Shown: piece by piece, positions 1-8,608 of the stretch
Position numbering within the stretch: position 1 is the stretch's first letter
How the letters are laid out: every line of letters starts with the position of its first letter
Origin: Noviherbaspirillum aerium
Lineage (GTDB): Bacteria > Pseudomonadota > Gammaproteobacteria > Burkholderiales > Burkholderiaceae_D
NCBI RefSeq assembly: GCF_008929045.1
Contig: NZ_VFAH01000031.1
Coordinates: 1-62,662 of the forward strand
DNA: 62,662 nucleotides
Direction: 5' to 3'
The notes under the pieces: generated by a model
The model's database searches: none
The model's input: only the letters and a program-made list of their open reading frames with translations
Told to the model about the DNA's origin: nothing
Made by a program: the position numbers and the translations under genes

Positions 1-540
1 TCGGTGGGCGATCCGAAGACCAACCTGTCGAAGCTGAGGGCGAGGATCGGCATGGTGTTCCAGAACTTCGAGCTGTTTCCGCACCTGTCGATCCGGCAGA
101 ACCTGACGATCGGGCAGGTGAAGGTGCTGGGCAGGAGCGAGGAGGAAGCCACCGAGAAGGGGCTGAAGTATCTTGACCGGGTGGGTCTGCTGGCGCAGAA
201 GGACAAGTTTCCCGGGCAGCTGTCGGGCGGCCAGCAGCAGCGGGTGGCGATAGCGCGGGCCCTGTCGATGGACCCGATCGCGATGCTGTTCGACGAGCCG
301 ACCTCGGCGCTGGATCCGGAAATGATCAATGAAGTGCTGGACGTGATGGTGGGGCTGGCGCAGGACGGCATGACGATGATGGTGGTTACGCACGAGATGG
401 GCTTTGCGCGCAAGGTGGCCAACCGGGTGGTGTTCATGGACCGCGGCTATATTGTCGAGGATTGCACGAAGGAAGAGTTCTTCGGCGCGCCGCGCTCGGA
501 ACGGGCGCGCGATTTCCTGGCCAAGATCATCACGCATTAA
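1..540 (+). CDS. Polar amino acid ABC transporter ATP-binding protein (5' truncated by window)
   Basis: C-terminal three quarters of a GlnQ/GltL-type ATPase; the frame is open to the first base, so the start and Walker A lie upstream. Visible in order are the Q-loop (VFQNFELFPH), the ABC signature LSGGQQQR, Walker B with LFDEPTSALD, and the H-loop VVTHEMGFA. The Q-loop followed by FELFPH is typical of polar amino acid importers (glutamate/glutamine/aspartate). It would energise an inner-membrane permease and periplasmic binding protein whose genes should lie upstream. A strong terminator follows, so this is the last gene of its operon. Exact substrate cannot be read from this part. Confidence 0.93.
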   Translation, partial: SVGDPKTNLSKLRARIGMVFQNFELFPHLSIRQNLTIGQVKVLGRSEEEATEKGLKYLDRVGLLAQKDKFPGQLSGGQQQRVAIARALSMDPIAMLFDEPTSALDPEMINEVLDVMVGLAQDGMTMMVVTHEMGFARKVANRVVFMDRGYIVEDCTKEEFFGAPRSERARDFLAKIITH

Positions 541-566
541 ATAAGCCCGCCGCTTCGGCTCTACTG

Positions 567-599
567 GCCGCTCCAGGTTTCACGGAGCGGCTTTTTTAT
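567..599 (+). terminator. Rho-independent terminator after ABC ATPase
   Basis: Perfect 8-bp stem GCCGCTCC/GGAGCGGC with a 9-nt loop followed by TTTTTT, 27 bp after the stop codon. It ends the transporter transcript before pyrC. Confidence 0.9.
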
Positions 600-687
600 T
601 GGACATTGCATGGAGGAATGGAAGCGTGCCTGGCTCCATCCTGCACCGTCAAAGGTAAAATAGCGGCTCTTTCGAGGAAGCCACATC

Positions 688-1746
688 ATGTCCAGCCCAG
701 TTACTACCTCCCAGCCCTCCAGTATCACCCTGACCCGTCCGGATGATTGGCATCTGCATCTGCGCGACGGCGCTACGCTGGCCAGCGTTCTGCCGCATAC
801 CGCGCGCCAGTTCGCGCGTGCCATTGTCATGCCGAACTTGAAGCCGCCGGTCACCACCACCGAGCAGGCGGGGGCTTACCGGGAACGCATTCTGGCCGCT
901 TTGCCGGCCGGGATGCAGTTCGAGCCGCTGATGACCCTCTACCTGACCGACAACACACCGCCCGATGAAATCCGCCGGGCGAAGGACAGCGGCTTTATTC
1001 ATGCGGTCAAGCTGTATCCTGCAGGCGCCACGACCAACTCCGATGCCGGCGTGACGGCCTTGACTAAATGCTACAAAACGCTGGAAGTCATGCAGGAAGT
1101 CGGGATGCCTTTCCTCGTTCATGGCGAGGTGACTGATTCCGACATCGATATTTTCGACCGCGAAGCCGTATTCATCGACCGCGTGCTACAGCCGCTGCGT
1201 CGCGATATGCCGGCGCTGAAAGTGGTGTTCGAACACATTACAACCAGGGATGCGGCGCAATACGTGACCGAAGCGGCGGGACCGATTGCCGCCACCATCA
1301 CGGCGCATCATCTGCTCTATAACCGCAACGAGATATTCAAGGGCGGCATCCGTCCTCACTATTACTGCCTTCCCGTATTGAAGAGGGAAGAGCACCGTCG
1401 GGAGCTGGTCAAGGTGGCAACTTCCGGAAACGAGAGGTTCTTCCTCGGTACAGACTCTGCGCCCCATCCGAAGGGATTGAAAGAACATGCCTGCGGTTGC
1501 GCCGGATGTTATACGGCATTGCATGCGATGGAATTGTATGCACAGGCATTCGACCAGGCAGGAGCGCTGGACAAGCTGGAAGCCTTTGCCAGTTTCAATG
1601 GACCCGCCTTCTATGGACTGGCGCGCAATACCGGCAAGGTGACCCTGCAGCGCGAGCAATGGACACTGCCTTCGGAACTGTCGATGGGAGATTCGACGGT
1701 CGTGCCGTTGAATGGCGGCGAGTCGATCGGATGGAAACTGCTTTGA
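688..1746 (+). CDS. pyrC: Dihydroorotase
   Basis: 352 aa, the usual length of class II dihydroorotases. It cyclises N-carbamoyl-aspartate to dihydroorotate in de novo pyrimidine synthesis, in the cytoplasm. The N-terminal zinc motif HLHLRDG (His22, His24), the Lys108 of HAVKLYPAG expected to be carbamylated, and later [14 protein letters not shown] and FLGTDSAPH metal and base residues are all present. Start ATG at 688 is preceded by GAGGAA. The gene stands alone after the terminator at 567-599, with DUF3025 45 bp downstream and probably cotranscribed. Confidence 0.97.
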   Translation: MSSPVTTSQPSSITLTRPDDWHLHLRDGATLASVLPHTARQFARAIVMPNLKPPVTTTEQAGAYRERILAALPAGMQFEPLMTLYLTDNTPPDEIRRAKDSGFIHAVKLYPAGATTNSDAGVTALTKCYKTLEVMQEVGMPFLVHGEVTDSDIDIFDREAVFIDRVLQPLRRDMPALKVVFEHITTRDAAQYVTEAAGPIAATITAHHLLYNRNEIFKGGIRPHYYCLPVLKREEHRRELVKVATSGNERFFLGTDSAPHPKGLKEHACGCAGCYTALHAMELYAQAFDQAGALDKLEAFASFNGPAFYGLARNTGKVTLQREQWTLPSELSMGDSTVVPLNGGESIGWKLL

Positions 1747-1790
1747 TTCATTGCCGTTCGGATGCCGTCGCAACCTGATAGACCTTACGC

Positions 1791-2600
1791 ATGAATCCGT
1801 CCGCCTTCGCAACGATTGACTGGGACAGGCCATGGCTTGCCCCGGTCCGGGAACTGGGCACCTCCATACTCGGGGCCGGCGGCTACTGGCGTGATGAAAT
1901 CAATGCCATCGCGGTGAAACGCGGCTTGTGCAATCATCGTGGCCTTCAGCTTCGTTTTGTGCCTCAGACAGACCTGCCTGACGACGTCGCGTACGAAAGC
2001 TTCATCAGTCAAACCGGCGGCGTGCCTACCCGTGACAATCTGCACGATTTTTTCAATGCGCTGATCTGGCTTCGCTTTCCCGTCATCAAGCGGCAACTCA
2101 ACAGCCTGCAGGCAGCGGAACTTGCCAGGAATTCCGGCATGCCATCTCAAAGAGGCACGGCACGCGACGTTGCCACGATCTTCGATGAGAACGCCGCCAT
2201 TTTCGTGACATCAGAGGCCGGGTTGATTGATGCCTTGCGTGGACATCGATGGCATGAGCTGTTTGTCGAACGGCGGGATGAGTTTGTCTCGGTCTGCGAG
2301 GTCAGGCTGTTTGGCCACGCCCTGATGGAGAAGCTGGTCACGCCGTTCAAGGCAATCACCGCGCACGCCTGGCCGATGATTGTCGATCGTCGGTATTTCT
2401 TCTGGAGTGCAGCCGAGCGGCAACGCTGGCTCGACGATGCAATCGCGCCATCTCTGCAGAGCGATATTACAATGCGCGCCTACAATCCCTTGCCCGTGCT
2501 CGGCATACCAGGATGGCATGAGCAGCAGGATGCCATCTTCTATGGCGACGCAAAGGTCTTTCGTCCCAAACGTCGAACCGATCAGGCAGCGACTCCATAG
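1791..2600 (+). CDS. DUF3025 family protein
   Basis: 269 aa protein of unknown function. The block HDFFNALIWLRFPVIKRQLN is the hallmark of the DUF3025 family, common in Beta- and Gammaproteobacteria. There is no signal peptide and no membrane segment, so it is probably cytoplasmic. It follows pyrC by 44 bp on the same strand, an order that suggests cotranscription but gives no function. No catalytic motif is evident to me. Confidence 0.85.
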   Translation: MNPSAFATIDWDRPWLAPVRELGTSILGAGGYWRDEINAIAVKRGLCNHRGLQLRFVPQTDLPDDVAYESFISQTGGVPTRDNLHDFFNALIWLRFPVIKRQLNSLQAAELARNSGMPSQRGTARDVATIFDENAAIFVTSEAGLIDALRGHRWHELFVERRDEFVSVCEVRLFGHALMEKLVTPFKAITAHAWPMIVDRRYFFWSAAERQRWLDDAIAPSLQSDITMRAYNPLPVLGIPGWHEQQDAIFYGDAKVFRPKRRTDQAATP

Positions 2601-2988
2601 CGTACACGCAGCCGTCATGCAGGTGGACGCAGTGGTGAAGGATGCGTATCCAGGAGGAGTGCTGTCACAAAGCTAACCGCGTCGCATGCAACAAGGTATT
2701 TCTCGCGAGCCTTGCCAAAGGTCGAGCGGATAAGAGAATGAGAGCGGATTGCAGGCGACTGTACGACTGTACGGTCGCCTCGGCCGGCCTTGGGCGCATG
2801 GCGGCGTTGGTCGTTGCTGGTGTGGCCGCCAGACGGCGCTCCTCCCGCCTTGCCCTGCATCCCAAGGCAAACCGATGCTTCCTTACACTCACCGGCAATC
2901 CGCTCTAGGCGGTTTCGCCTTGAGCGGTCTAGGCCGAGGCACATTGCCGCTGAGACAAGGCGTGACGACTCCACATGAGCAAGCCATC

Positions 2989-3060
2989 GCAAGGAATCAC
3001 AACGCAATGCCAGCGGCAGCCTGTACGGGATCGGCAGGCAGGTCAGGGTGAAACCGCTCT
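2989..3060 (+). repeat. Dispersed 72-bp repeat, copy A
   Basis: Matches 42226-42296 on the same strand at roughly 60 of 72 positions, including GCAAGGARTCACAACGCA, GGCAGGCAGG and GTGAAACCGCTCT. It lies outside genes in both places. No family name recognised. Confidence 0.75.
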
Positions 3061-3090
3061 AACCGCTCAGTTCAACAAACCACCGGTAGG

Positions 3091-3216
3091 CGGGGTCTGA
3101 TTAAGGGGCGAGCGACTCGGCATTGCGTTAAGGAGCGGAACGCATGCGTACGGACAGGACGCCGAGCACCGCAGGCGCGAATTCGGAGCGCGCAGCCGCT
3201 TATCAAACACAGCCTA
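3091..3216 (+). repeat. MITE-like dispersed element, copy 1
   Basis: About 126 bp closely related, in inverted orientation, to 8609-8747. The right end reads CTTATCAAACACAGCCTAG, identical but for one base to the other copy, and the interior shares ACGCCGAGCACCGCA and GAATTC. The left end (GGGGTCTGATTAAG) is a degraded version of the terminal inverted repeat seen in copy 2. It carries no gene. Confidence 0.75.
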
Positions 3217-3233
3217 GGGCGACCAACAAAAAC

Positions 3234-3257
3234 AAAAAGCACCCGAAGGTGCTTTTT
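3234..3257. terminator. Bidirectional terminator downstream of porin 1
   Basis: Perfect 10-bp stem AAAAAGCACC/GGTGCTTTTT around a CGAA tetraloop, with A and T runs on both sides. It sits 36 bp beyond the porin stop codon and ends the minus-strand transcript. Confidence 0.9.
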
Positions 3258-3293
3258 GTTTTCGAACCAAAGCGGGCTTGCGCCCGCAAATGA

Positions 3294-4313
3294 TTAGAAG
3301 CGGTGACGGACACCGACGTTGATCCAGCTAGCGTCGCCGCCTGCTGCTGCGCCGCCGAATGTAGCTGCGCCATCGTTCTTGATGATGGAGTAGGAAGTGT
3401 ACAGGTTAGTACGCTTGGACAGGCTGTGGCTGTAGCCGAGCTGCCAGTAGTCAGCGTCAGCTGCGCCACCTGCGAAACGGTCGTCGTGACGAACGTATGC
3501 AGCCATGATGCTGCCTGCGCCGATCGGAGCGCTTGCGCCGAGCATGTAGTCACGGCTGCGGCTTGTACGGAGGCCAGTTGCGCCTTCGTCGCGGTTGTCC
3601 GCGTAAGCTGCGTGAATAGCTGCAACGCCGAAGTTGAACGCGCCACCCAGCAGCATGGTGCGAGCATTGCCGGTGTCCACGCCAGCTGCAGTTGCTGTGT
3701 TCTGGTCATGATAAGCAAACACGCCGGTGATCGGGCCGTTGTTGTAGCCGACCGATGCGCCGATTTGGCGGCCGATGGAGCTGCTGCCGGCGACTTCACC
3801 CAGACCATATGCCAGCTGACCATTGAAGCCAGCGAAGCTTGCGGAATAGTTGATGGTGTTGTTCATGCGAACGCCGTACGGACGGAACACGGCGATGATG
3901 CCCGAGCCGTCGCCAGTCATGCCGGTGCCGAACGGATCGATGGAATCCAGTGCGCCGAAGATCGGAGTGTACTGACGGCCGAGCTTGACGGAGCCGAAGC
4001 CGCCGTTCAGGCCAACCCATGCCTGACGACCGAAGAGGAGGCCGCCCTGTGCTGCTGCGCCGGTGCTGATGTCATAGCCGTTTTCCAGCGTGAAGGAAGC
4101 GGACAGACCGCCGCCCAGATCTTCCGTACCCTTGAAACCGAGACGGCTACCGGACTGAACGCCGCTGGACATGCGAGTTGTCGATGCACCCGGATCAGTC
4201 TTGAAACGCTCGATGGCGACGTCTGCAACGCCGTAGATGGTGATGTTGGACTGTGCGGAAGCTACGCCGGCAAAAGCACCCAGAACTGCAAGCGCGAGAA
4301 GCGATTTTTTCAT
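3294..4313 (-). CDS. Outer-membrane porin (Gram-negative porin family), copy 1
   Basis: 339 aa. A signal peptide of about 20 residues (MKKSLLALAVLGAFAGVASA) precedes QSNITIYGVAD, the first beta strand of Burkholderiales OmpC-like trimeric porins, and the protein ends with the outer-membrane signature Phe in GVRHRF. It is a general diffusion pore; solute preference cannot be read. The start at 4313 has GGGGA upstream. A second porin with nearly the same signal peptide lies directly upstream on the same strand, and the two share an upstream element at the same distance from their starts. Own terminator at 3234-3257. Confidence 0.95.
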   Translation of the reverse strand: MKKSLLALAVLGAFAGVASAQSNITIYGVADVAIERFKTDPGASTTRMSSGVQSGSRLGFKGTEDLGGGLSASFTLENGYDISTGAAAQGGLLFGRQAWVGLNGGFGSVKLGRQYTPIFGALDSIDPFGTGMTGDGSGIIAVFRPYGVRMNNTINYSASFAGFNGQLAYGLGEVAGSSSIGRQIGASVGYNNGPITGVFAYHDQNTATAAGVDTGNARTMLLGGAFNFGVAAIHAAYADNRDEGATGLRTSRSRDYMLGASAPIGAGSIMAAYVRHDDRFAGGAADADYWQLGYSHSLSKRTNLYTSYSIIKNDGAATFGGAAAGGDASWINVGVRHRF

Positions 4314-4435
4314 TGAATAATCCCCAAAGGTTTATCGAGCTAAATTTTTAGTAGTGCGTTCGGCGAGGCTGCCAAGGTAACGGCATCTGCCAGAAAGCTA
4401 TGCTTCTTTAGAATTTAACTAAGAAGCCGATGGTT

Positions 4436-4475
4436 ATTTCATCAAATATCAGGGCTAAGGACAAAGGGAATTTCG
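4436..4475 (-). promoter_or_regulatory. Conserved porin upstream element, copy 1
   Basis: The plus strand reads ATTTCATCAAAT, then after a variable gap CAAAGGGAATTT. The same arrangement is found at 5896-5935 upstream of porin 2. Both begin about 122 bp from their start codons. Conservation within otherwise diverged upstream DNA suggests a promoter or operator shared by both porins; the factor is unknown. Confidence 0.6.
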
Positions 4476-4623
4476 ATTTTTACATCAGTTTGCGGCTTTT
4501 TTGTGGTGGCGCTGCAACGTCCTTGCCAATCGGCGTACTCGGAAACTGCTATGGGTGTTGCAATTATTGCATCGTTTCCAATTTGAAATTCCGGTTGTAT
4601 AGCACTCTGAAAAACAAATGCGC

Positions 4624-4657
4624 AATAAAAAAGCCAGACTCCCAAGGAGCCTGGCTT
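4624..4657 (-). terminator. Terminator of porin 2
   Basis: Stem AAGCCAG-CTCC/GGAG-CTGGCTT (one A-C mismatch) with a CAA loop; on the minus strand it is followed by a T run. Located 55 bp past the porin 2 stop. Confidence 0.88.
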
Positions 4658-4712
4658 CTGGCATATCAGAGAGATCCGACCGGGCTTGTGGCCCCGGGCC
4701 GGTCTTCCTCTG

Positions 4713-5774
4713 TTAGAACAGGTGGTTCACGCCGATCGACACGCCGGTGACATTCGAGAAAGCGCCGGCGCGCTGGATGCCCCAAGTAGCCGGATTGCTT
4801 GCGCCTGCGCCGGTGTAGGAGCTGCGATCGATGTCTGCGTACAGGTTGGTACGCTTGGACAGGGCATAGGTCGTGCCGATGATCCAGGTGTTGCGACGGA
4901 CATCCGCGCCAGCTGCAACTGCATCCAGCTTGGTGCGATAGTAACCAACGGTCAGCTGAGCTGCCGGAGTGATGGACCAGCTGCCGCCAACCCATGCGTC
5001 ATCAATCTCATTCGAGCCGCCAGCGACAACATCAGTTTCGTTTCTGGCGTAACCAGCTGCAACACGGAACGGGCCGGTCGTGAATGCGCCGCCGACTGTC
5101 CAGTTGGTTGCGTCGACGAAGGGGGCGCCTGCAGCTGCGGAGGCAGCGACTTCACGGCGTGTATAAGCTGCGCCTGCTGTGAATGGGCCACCTGTATAAC
5201 CAAGGCCAACTGCCTGAGTCGAGCCGTTGCTGGTGCTGCCCGCAACTTCGCCCAATGCCCATTCTGCACGCGCAGTGATCGGGCCGAACGTGCCGGTGTA
5301 CTGAATATCGTTATCCAGCCAAGTCAGGCCGCCGTTGCCAGCCAGCGGGACGATGCTGGTGAACTTGTAGGAAAACGGGTCATACAGTGCGATCGTCTTG
5401 AAGTTGACCGAGTACTGACGGCCAAGGTCCAGAGAGCCCCAAGCGCCGCCCAAGCCGACGAATGCGGAACGGTTGAACAGCCTGTTGGTGGCGTTATCAA
5501 GCGAACCTGTGCCGGAATTGAAGCCGGTTTCCAGTGTGAAGTGGGCATTCATGCCGCCACCCAGATCTTCGACACCTTTGAAGCCAAGACGGTTACGGTT
5601 GAAGTTACCGTTGCTGAATCCACCCATTTGAATGCGGCTATCGCCAGCAGCATTAGCATTGTTTGTATAACGCAGGCCAGCGTCGATGGAACCGTAGATG
5701 GTCACGCTGGTTTGTGCTTGAGCAGCACCTGCAAATGCACCAATGACTGCGAGTGCGAGAAGCGACTTTTTCAT
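4713..5774 (-). CDS. Outer-membrane porin (Gram-negative porin family), copy 2
   Basis: 353 aa from ATG 5774, which has GGAG 7-8 bases upstream; an in-frame start 24 bp further up has no such site. Signal peptide MKKSLLALAVIGAFAGAAQA, then QTSVTIYGSIDAGL, and the C terminus ends ...GVNHLF, the terminal Phe recognised for outer-membrane insertion. It is a paralogue of the porin at 3294-4313, with conserved signal peptide and first strands but different loops, for example a Thr/Ala/Val-rich region in the middle. Tandem porin duplication is common in Burkholderiales and may allow permeability switching. Confidence 0.95.
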   Translation of the reverse strand: MKKSLLALAVIGAFAGAAQAQTSVTIYGSIDAGLRYTNNANAAGDSRIQMGGFSNGNFNRNRLGFKGVEDLGGGMNAHFTLETGFNSGTGSLDNATNRLFNRSAFVGLGGAWGSLDLGRQYSVNFKTIALYDPFSYKFTSIVPLAGNGGLTWLDNDIQYTGTFGPITARAEWALGEVAGSTSNGSTQAVGLGYTGGPFTAGAAYTRREVAASAAAGAPFVDATNWTVGGAFTTGPFRVAAGYARNETDVVAGGSNEIDDAWVGGSWSITPAAQLTVGYYRTKLDAVAAGADVRRNTWIIGTTYALSKRTNLYADIDRSSYTGAGASNPATWGIQRAGAFSNVTGVSIGVNHLF

Positions 5775-6164
5775 TAAATTATCTCCAAGGGTTGGCATGC
5801 TAAAATTTTTTTCTTGCCTTTTTCCTCAGCAGGCGCATTGGCAAAGCCTGCAGCGCTACTGGAACTTCCGACCTTCTGGTAAAGAAGTTAAGGTGATTTC
5901 ATCAAATGTGGCCGCTTTGAGCAAAGGGAATTTGGCGTATATGACAATCTACCGGTGAATATGTGGTTCAACAACAACAGAAATTGCGCTTTTCATAGCG
6001 TATTTGCAATAAAAATCCATGGCGCCGCATCGCGTTTCGGTACGGTCGTACTAAATTTTTTAGGCTCACCATGCTGACTTATGCGCTTTCCCGATACAAA
6101 GAGAAGGTTTTGTAACGGGGGGCTGGAACATGTTTTTAATGATTCACGACAAGAGAGGTTTTTG
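5775..6164. other. Intergenic region between porin 2 and coq7
   Basis: 390 bp between divergent genes. It contains the second porin upstream element (5896-5935) and the coq7 leader. The coq7 ribosome-binding site AGAGAGG is at the right end. No gene is visible. Confidence 0.65.
5896..5935 (-). promoter_or_regulatory. Conserved porin upstream element, copy 2
   Basis: ATTTCATCAAAT followed by GCAAAGGGAATTT on the plus strand, matching the element 122-123 bp upstream of porin 1 and lying at the same distance from the porin 2 start. Read on the gene strand the core ATTTGATGAAAT is nearly palindromic, as expected of a dimeric regulator site. Confidence 0.6.
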
Positions 6165-6791
6165 ATGGCGCACCTGGACGATGTTTTGATCGGGTTTGAC
6201 AAGATGCTGCGCGTTGTCGCGGGCGTGACGCATGCGTCGCGACAGAATCCAGCGGCAAAAGTGATGGATGCCCAGTTACCCGAGTCAGACCGCCGCCATA
6301 GTGCCGGCCTGATGCGCGTCAATCACGTGGGCGAGGTTTGCGCCCAAGCCCTTTATGATTCTCAGGCGCAATTCGCCAAGAATGCACATTTGAAGGAACA
6401 GTTCAGGCAGGCGGGCAGGGAAGAGGAGGATCATCTAGCATGGACTTCCGAGCGGTTGCGGGAGCTCGGATCCCGCACCAGCCTGCTCAATCCGCTGTGG
6501 TATGTCGGCTCCTATGCCATCGGCGCAATTGCGGCTCGCATGGGTGATGCCCATAGCCTGGGTTTTGTTGTTGAAACGGAACGCCAGGTCGAAGCCCATT
6601 TGATTGAACATCTGGGAACGCTGCCGGCAAACGACAGCAAGTCACGCGTTATTGTCGACCAGATGCGGGAAGACGAAGCAGCACATGGCGCCCATGCAAA
6701 AGCATTGGGTGCAGCTGAAGTGCCGGCGCCTGTGCGCCTGGTCATGACGGCAATGTCAAAAGTGATGACAGGGACGGCGTATTACATCTGA
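6165..6791 (+). CDS. coq7: Demethoxyubiquinone hydroxylase (2-polyprenyl-3-methyl-6-methoxy-1,4-benzoquinone monooxygenase)
   Basis: 208 aa from ATG 6165, chosen because AGAGAGG lies 6 bases upstream and the family usually begins near this point; an upstream in-frame start adds 28 unlikely residues. It performs the last-but-one hydroxylation in ubiquinone synthesis at the inner membrane. The ferritin-like di-iron ligands are visible: E57 in HVGEVCAQALY, EEEDH with His90, and a second half with ETERQVEAHL and DEAAHGAHA. It precedes osmC and rplM-rpsI as in related genomes. Confidence 0.95.
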   Translation: MAHLDDVLIGFDKMLRVVAGVTHASRQNPAAKVMDAQLPESDRRHSAGLMRVNHVGEVCAQALYDSQAQFAKNAHLKEQFRQAGREEEDHLAWTSERLRELGSRTSLLNPLWYVGSYAIGAIAARMGDAHSLGFVVETERQVEAHLIEHLGTLPANDSKSRVIVDQMREDEAAHGAHAKALGAAEVPAPVRLVMTAMSKVMTGTAYYI

Positions 6792-6858
6792 AAGCCCGCG
6801 TTCTCCCGGCGCCGGCCTGGCATCGAAAGAACGCAGGAATTGTCGATGGGAATGCAGT

Positions 6859-7305
6859 TCAGGCTTCAGCGCCGCTTTCCGCGAGATCGTCGACTATCTC
6901 GAATGAATGCGTCATCTCAGCCGTCTTTTCCAGCATGATCGAGGCCGAGCAGTACTTTTCGTGTGATAGCTTGATGGCCCTTTCGACGATGTTCGGCTTG
7001 AGATTGCGGCCGCGCACGGTGAAGTGAAAGTGAATCTTGGTAAAAACCTTGGGATCTTTTTCGGCTCGCTCCGATTTCAGCGTAACGTCACAGCCGCGCA
7101 CGTCCTGGTGGCTTTTCCTCAGGATGAGCACGACATCATAAGCGGTGCAGCCGCCGGTGCCGGCCAGAACAACTTCCATCGGGCGGGGTGCCAGATTGCG
7201 TCCGCCACCATCCGGCGCACCGTCCATCGTGACTACATGGCCAGATCCTGTTTCCGCCATAAAGGTCATTCCAGAAAGTCCGGTCCAGCGTACTGTGCAT
7301 TCCAT
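6859..7305 (-). CDS. OsmC family peroxiredoxin-like protein
   Basis: 148 aa. OsmC/Ohr-fold proteins reduce organic hydroperoxides using two cysteines; here Cys53 in TGGCTAYD and Cys119 in HEKYCSAS are both present at the expected places. The sequence is closest to the YhfA-like branch (MECTVRWTG...GRNLAPRPMEVVLAG) rather than Ohr itself, so the physiological substrate is uncertain. Cytoplasmic, no signal peptide. It is transcribed toward coq7, convergent with it. Confidence 0.9.
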   Translation of the reverse strand: MECTVRWTGLSGMTFMAETGSGHVVTMDGAPDGGGRNLAPRPMEVVLAGTGGCTAYDVVLILRKSHQDVRGCDVTLKSERAEKDPKVFTKIHFHFTVRGRNLKPNIVERAIKLSHEKYCSASIMLEKTAEMTHSFEIVDDLAESGAEA

Positions 7306-7684
7306 TTTCTACTCTCGCTCAAGTCGGAAGGCGGTATTGTAACTATTTTCAGACGGGTTCTATCGCAGGGCAGGGTGCCGATGCTCCCGGCATGGCGGAG
7401 GTCCATGTACGGTATCGCGAGCCGGCAAGGGTTCCTCGTATCAAGCCTGGCCCGCCGGACAGGCGCGCCTGTTTGCATGACCGTTCCGGAACAAGCGGGT
7501 CGACATGCCGCATCAACGCCAGGCATCCATGCGGGGTGCGATAATCATTTGACGGCAAGTCTTTGAAAAGGCTATACTTTCGGGCTTTCCGTTCGCTCAG
7601 GAAAAGACAACAAGGAAGAGTCCGGCATGCAGTATCGAACCGGAACCGCCAATTTGAGCGTTTTTATCTATTTAGGAAATCATC
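7306..7684. other. rplM leader region
   Basis: 379 bp between divergent osmC and rplM. The left part holds no convincing gene. The right part has the rplM-rpsI promoter (7549-7578) and a transcribed leader of about 100 nt, long enough for ribosomal-protein feedback control, though I cannot match a known L13 leader fold by eye. Confidence 0.6.
7549..7578 (+). promoter_or_regulatory. Sigma-70 promoter of rplM-rpsI
   Basis: TTGACG, 18-bp spacer, TATACT. Expected transcription start near 7585, leaving a leader of about 100 nt before rplM. Confidence 0.75.
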
Positions 7685-8113
7685 ATGAAAACCTTTTCCG
7701 CTAAAGCCCATGAGGTACAGCGCGAGTGGTTCGTGATTGACGCAACGGACAAAGTCCTCGGACGTGTTGCCAGCGAAGTGGCACTCCGACTGCGCGGCAA
7801 GCACAAACCCGAGTTCACTCCCCACGTCGACACGGGCGACTTCATCGTCGTCATCAATGCAGGCAAGCTGCGCGTGACCGGCAACAAGGCTCAGGACAAA
7901 ATCTATTACCGTCACTCGACTTATCCGGGCGGTATCTACGAAACCAATTTCCTGAAAATGCAACAGCGTTTTCCGGGTCGTGCGCTGGAGAAGGCGGTCA
8001 AGGGCATGCTGCCCAAGGGTCCGCTTGGCTACGCAATGATCAAGAAGCTGAAGGTATATGCCGACGGCACTCATCCGCATGCGGCTCAGCAACCCAAGCC
8101 ACTCGAAATCTAA
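7685..8113 (+). CDS. rplM: 50S ribosomal protein L13
   Basis: 142 aa, exact family length. [20 protein letters not shown] and the central [15 protein letters not shown] match bacterial L13, an early-assembly protein that binds 23S rRNA domain II. First gene of a two-gene operon with rpsI, 9 bp apart, the universal bacterial arrangement. GGAA lies ahead of the start. Confidence 0.99.
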   Translation: MKTFSAKAHEVQREWFVIDATDKVLGRVASEVALRLRGKHKPEFTPHVDTGDFIVVINAGKLRVTGNKAQDKIYYRHSTYPGGIYETNFLKMQQRFPGRALEKAVKGMLPKGPLGYAMIKKLKVYADGTHPHAAQQPKPLEI

Positions 8114-8122
8114 GGAACGGAC

Positions 8123-8515
8123 ATGATCGGTAACTACAACTACGGAACCGGCCGTCGCAAGAGTGCAGTGGCTCGTGTTTTCATCAAAACCGGCAGCGGC
8201 AATATCGTTGTCAACGGCAAGCCCGCTGCGGAATATTTTTCCCGCGAAACCGGTCTGATGGTGATTCGCCAGCCTCTCGAACTGACCGGCAATGTCGAGC
8301 GTTTCGACATCCTGGTCAACGTGCATGGTGGCGGCGAGTCCGGCCAGGCAGGTGCTGTTCGTCACGGCATCACCCGTGCACTGATCGACTATGATGCAGG
8401 CTTGAAGCCGGAACTGGCCAAAGCCGGTTTCGTCACACGTGATGCACGTGAAGTCGAGCGTAAGAAAGTCGGTCTGCGCAAGGCACGCCGCGCGAAACAG
8501 TTCTCCAAGCGCTAA
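8123..8515 (+). CDS. rpsI: 30S ribosomal protein S9
   Basis: 130 aa. [16 protein letters not shown] at the N terminus and the basic tail [18 protein letters not shown], which reaches the P-site tRNA, identify S9. AAGGAACGGAC precedes the start. The operon ends at the terminator 8536-8567. Confidence 0.99.
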   Translation: MIGNYNYGTGRRKSAVARVFIKTGSGNIVVNGKPAAEYFSRETGLMVIRQPLELTGNVERFDILVNVHGGGESGQAGAVRHGITRALIDYDAGLKPELAKAGFVTRDAREVERKKVGLRKARRAKQFSKR

Positions 8516-8535
8516 TCTGCGTTTTCAGAGCATCG

Positions 8536-8567
8536 AAAAGCCGTCAGGTATGCGCCTGGCGGCTTTT
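8536..8567 (+). terminator. Terminator of rplM-rpsI
   Basis: Stem AAAAGCCGTCAGG/CCTGGCGGCTTTT (one G-T pair) with loop TATGCG, then T-rich tail. Confidence 0.93.
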
Positions 8568-8608
8568 TGTTTTTCCGCTTGCAGTACTCATGCGGACGCG
8601 AGGCCGGG

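Larger units (their letters stand above)
2601..3293. other. Long repeat-bearing intergenic region
   Basis: About 690 bp without a convincing gene. Short GC-rich frames occur on both strands but have no ribosome-binding site or recognisable product. The region holds a 72-bp dispersed repeat (2989-3060), directly followed by a MITE-like element (3091-3216) and a terminator (3234-3257). It looks like an accumulation site for small repeats between the convergent pyrC-DUF3025 unit and the porin. Confidence 0.7.
4314..4712. other. Porin 1 leader and promoter region
   Basis: About 400 bp, AT-richer than its surroundings. It holds the terminator of porin 2 (4624-4657), the conserved porin upstream element (4436-4475) and an imperfect hairpin with arms CTTCTTTAG at 4403-4411 and CTAAGAAG at 4419-4426. 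I see no gene. Confidence 0.7.

Noticed and set aside
3303-4316. Cys-rich 337-residue frame antisense to porin 1
   Set aside because: Mirror of the porin codon pattern; the opposite strand carries signal peptide, strand pattern and terminal Phe. Same holds for 4686-5777 over porin 2.
7349-7558. 69-codon frame in the osmC-rplM gap
   Set aside because: No ribosome-binding site, no family, overlaps the rplM promoter.
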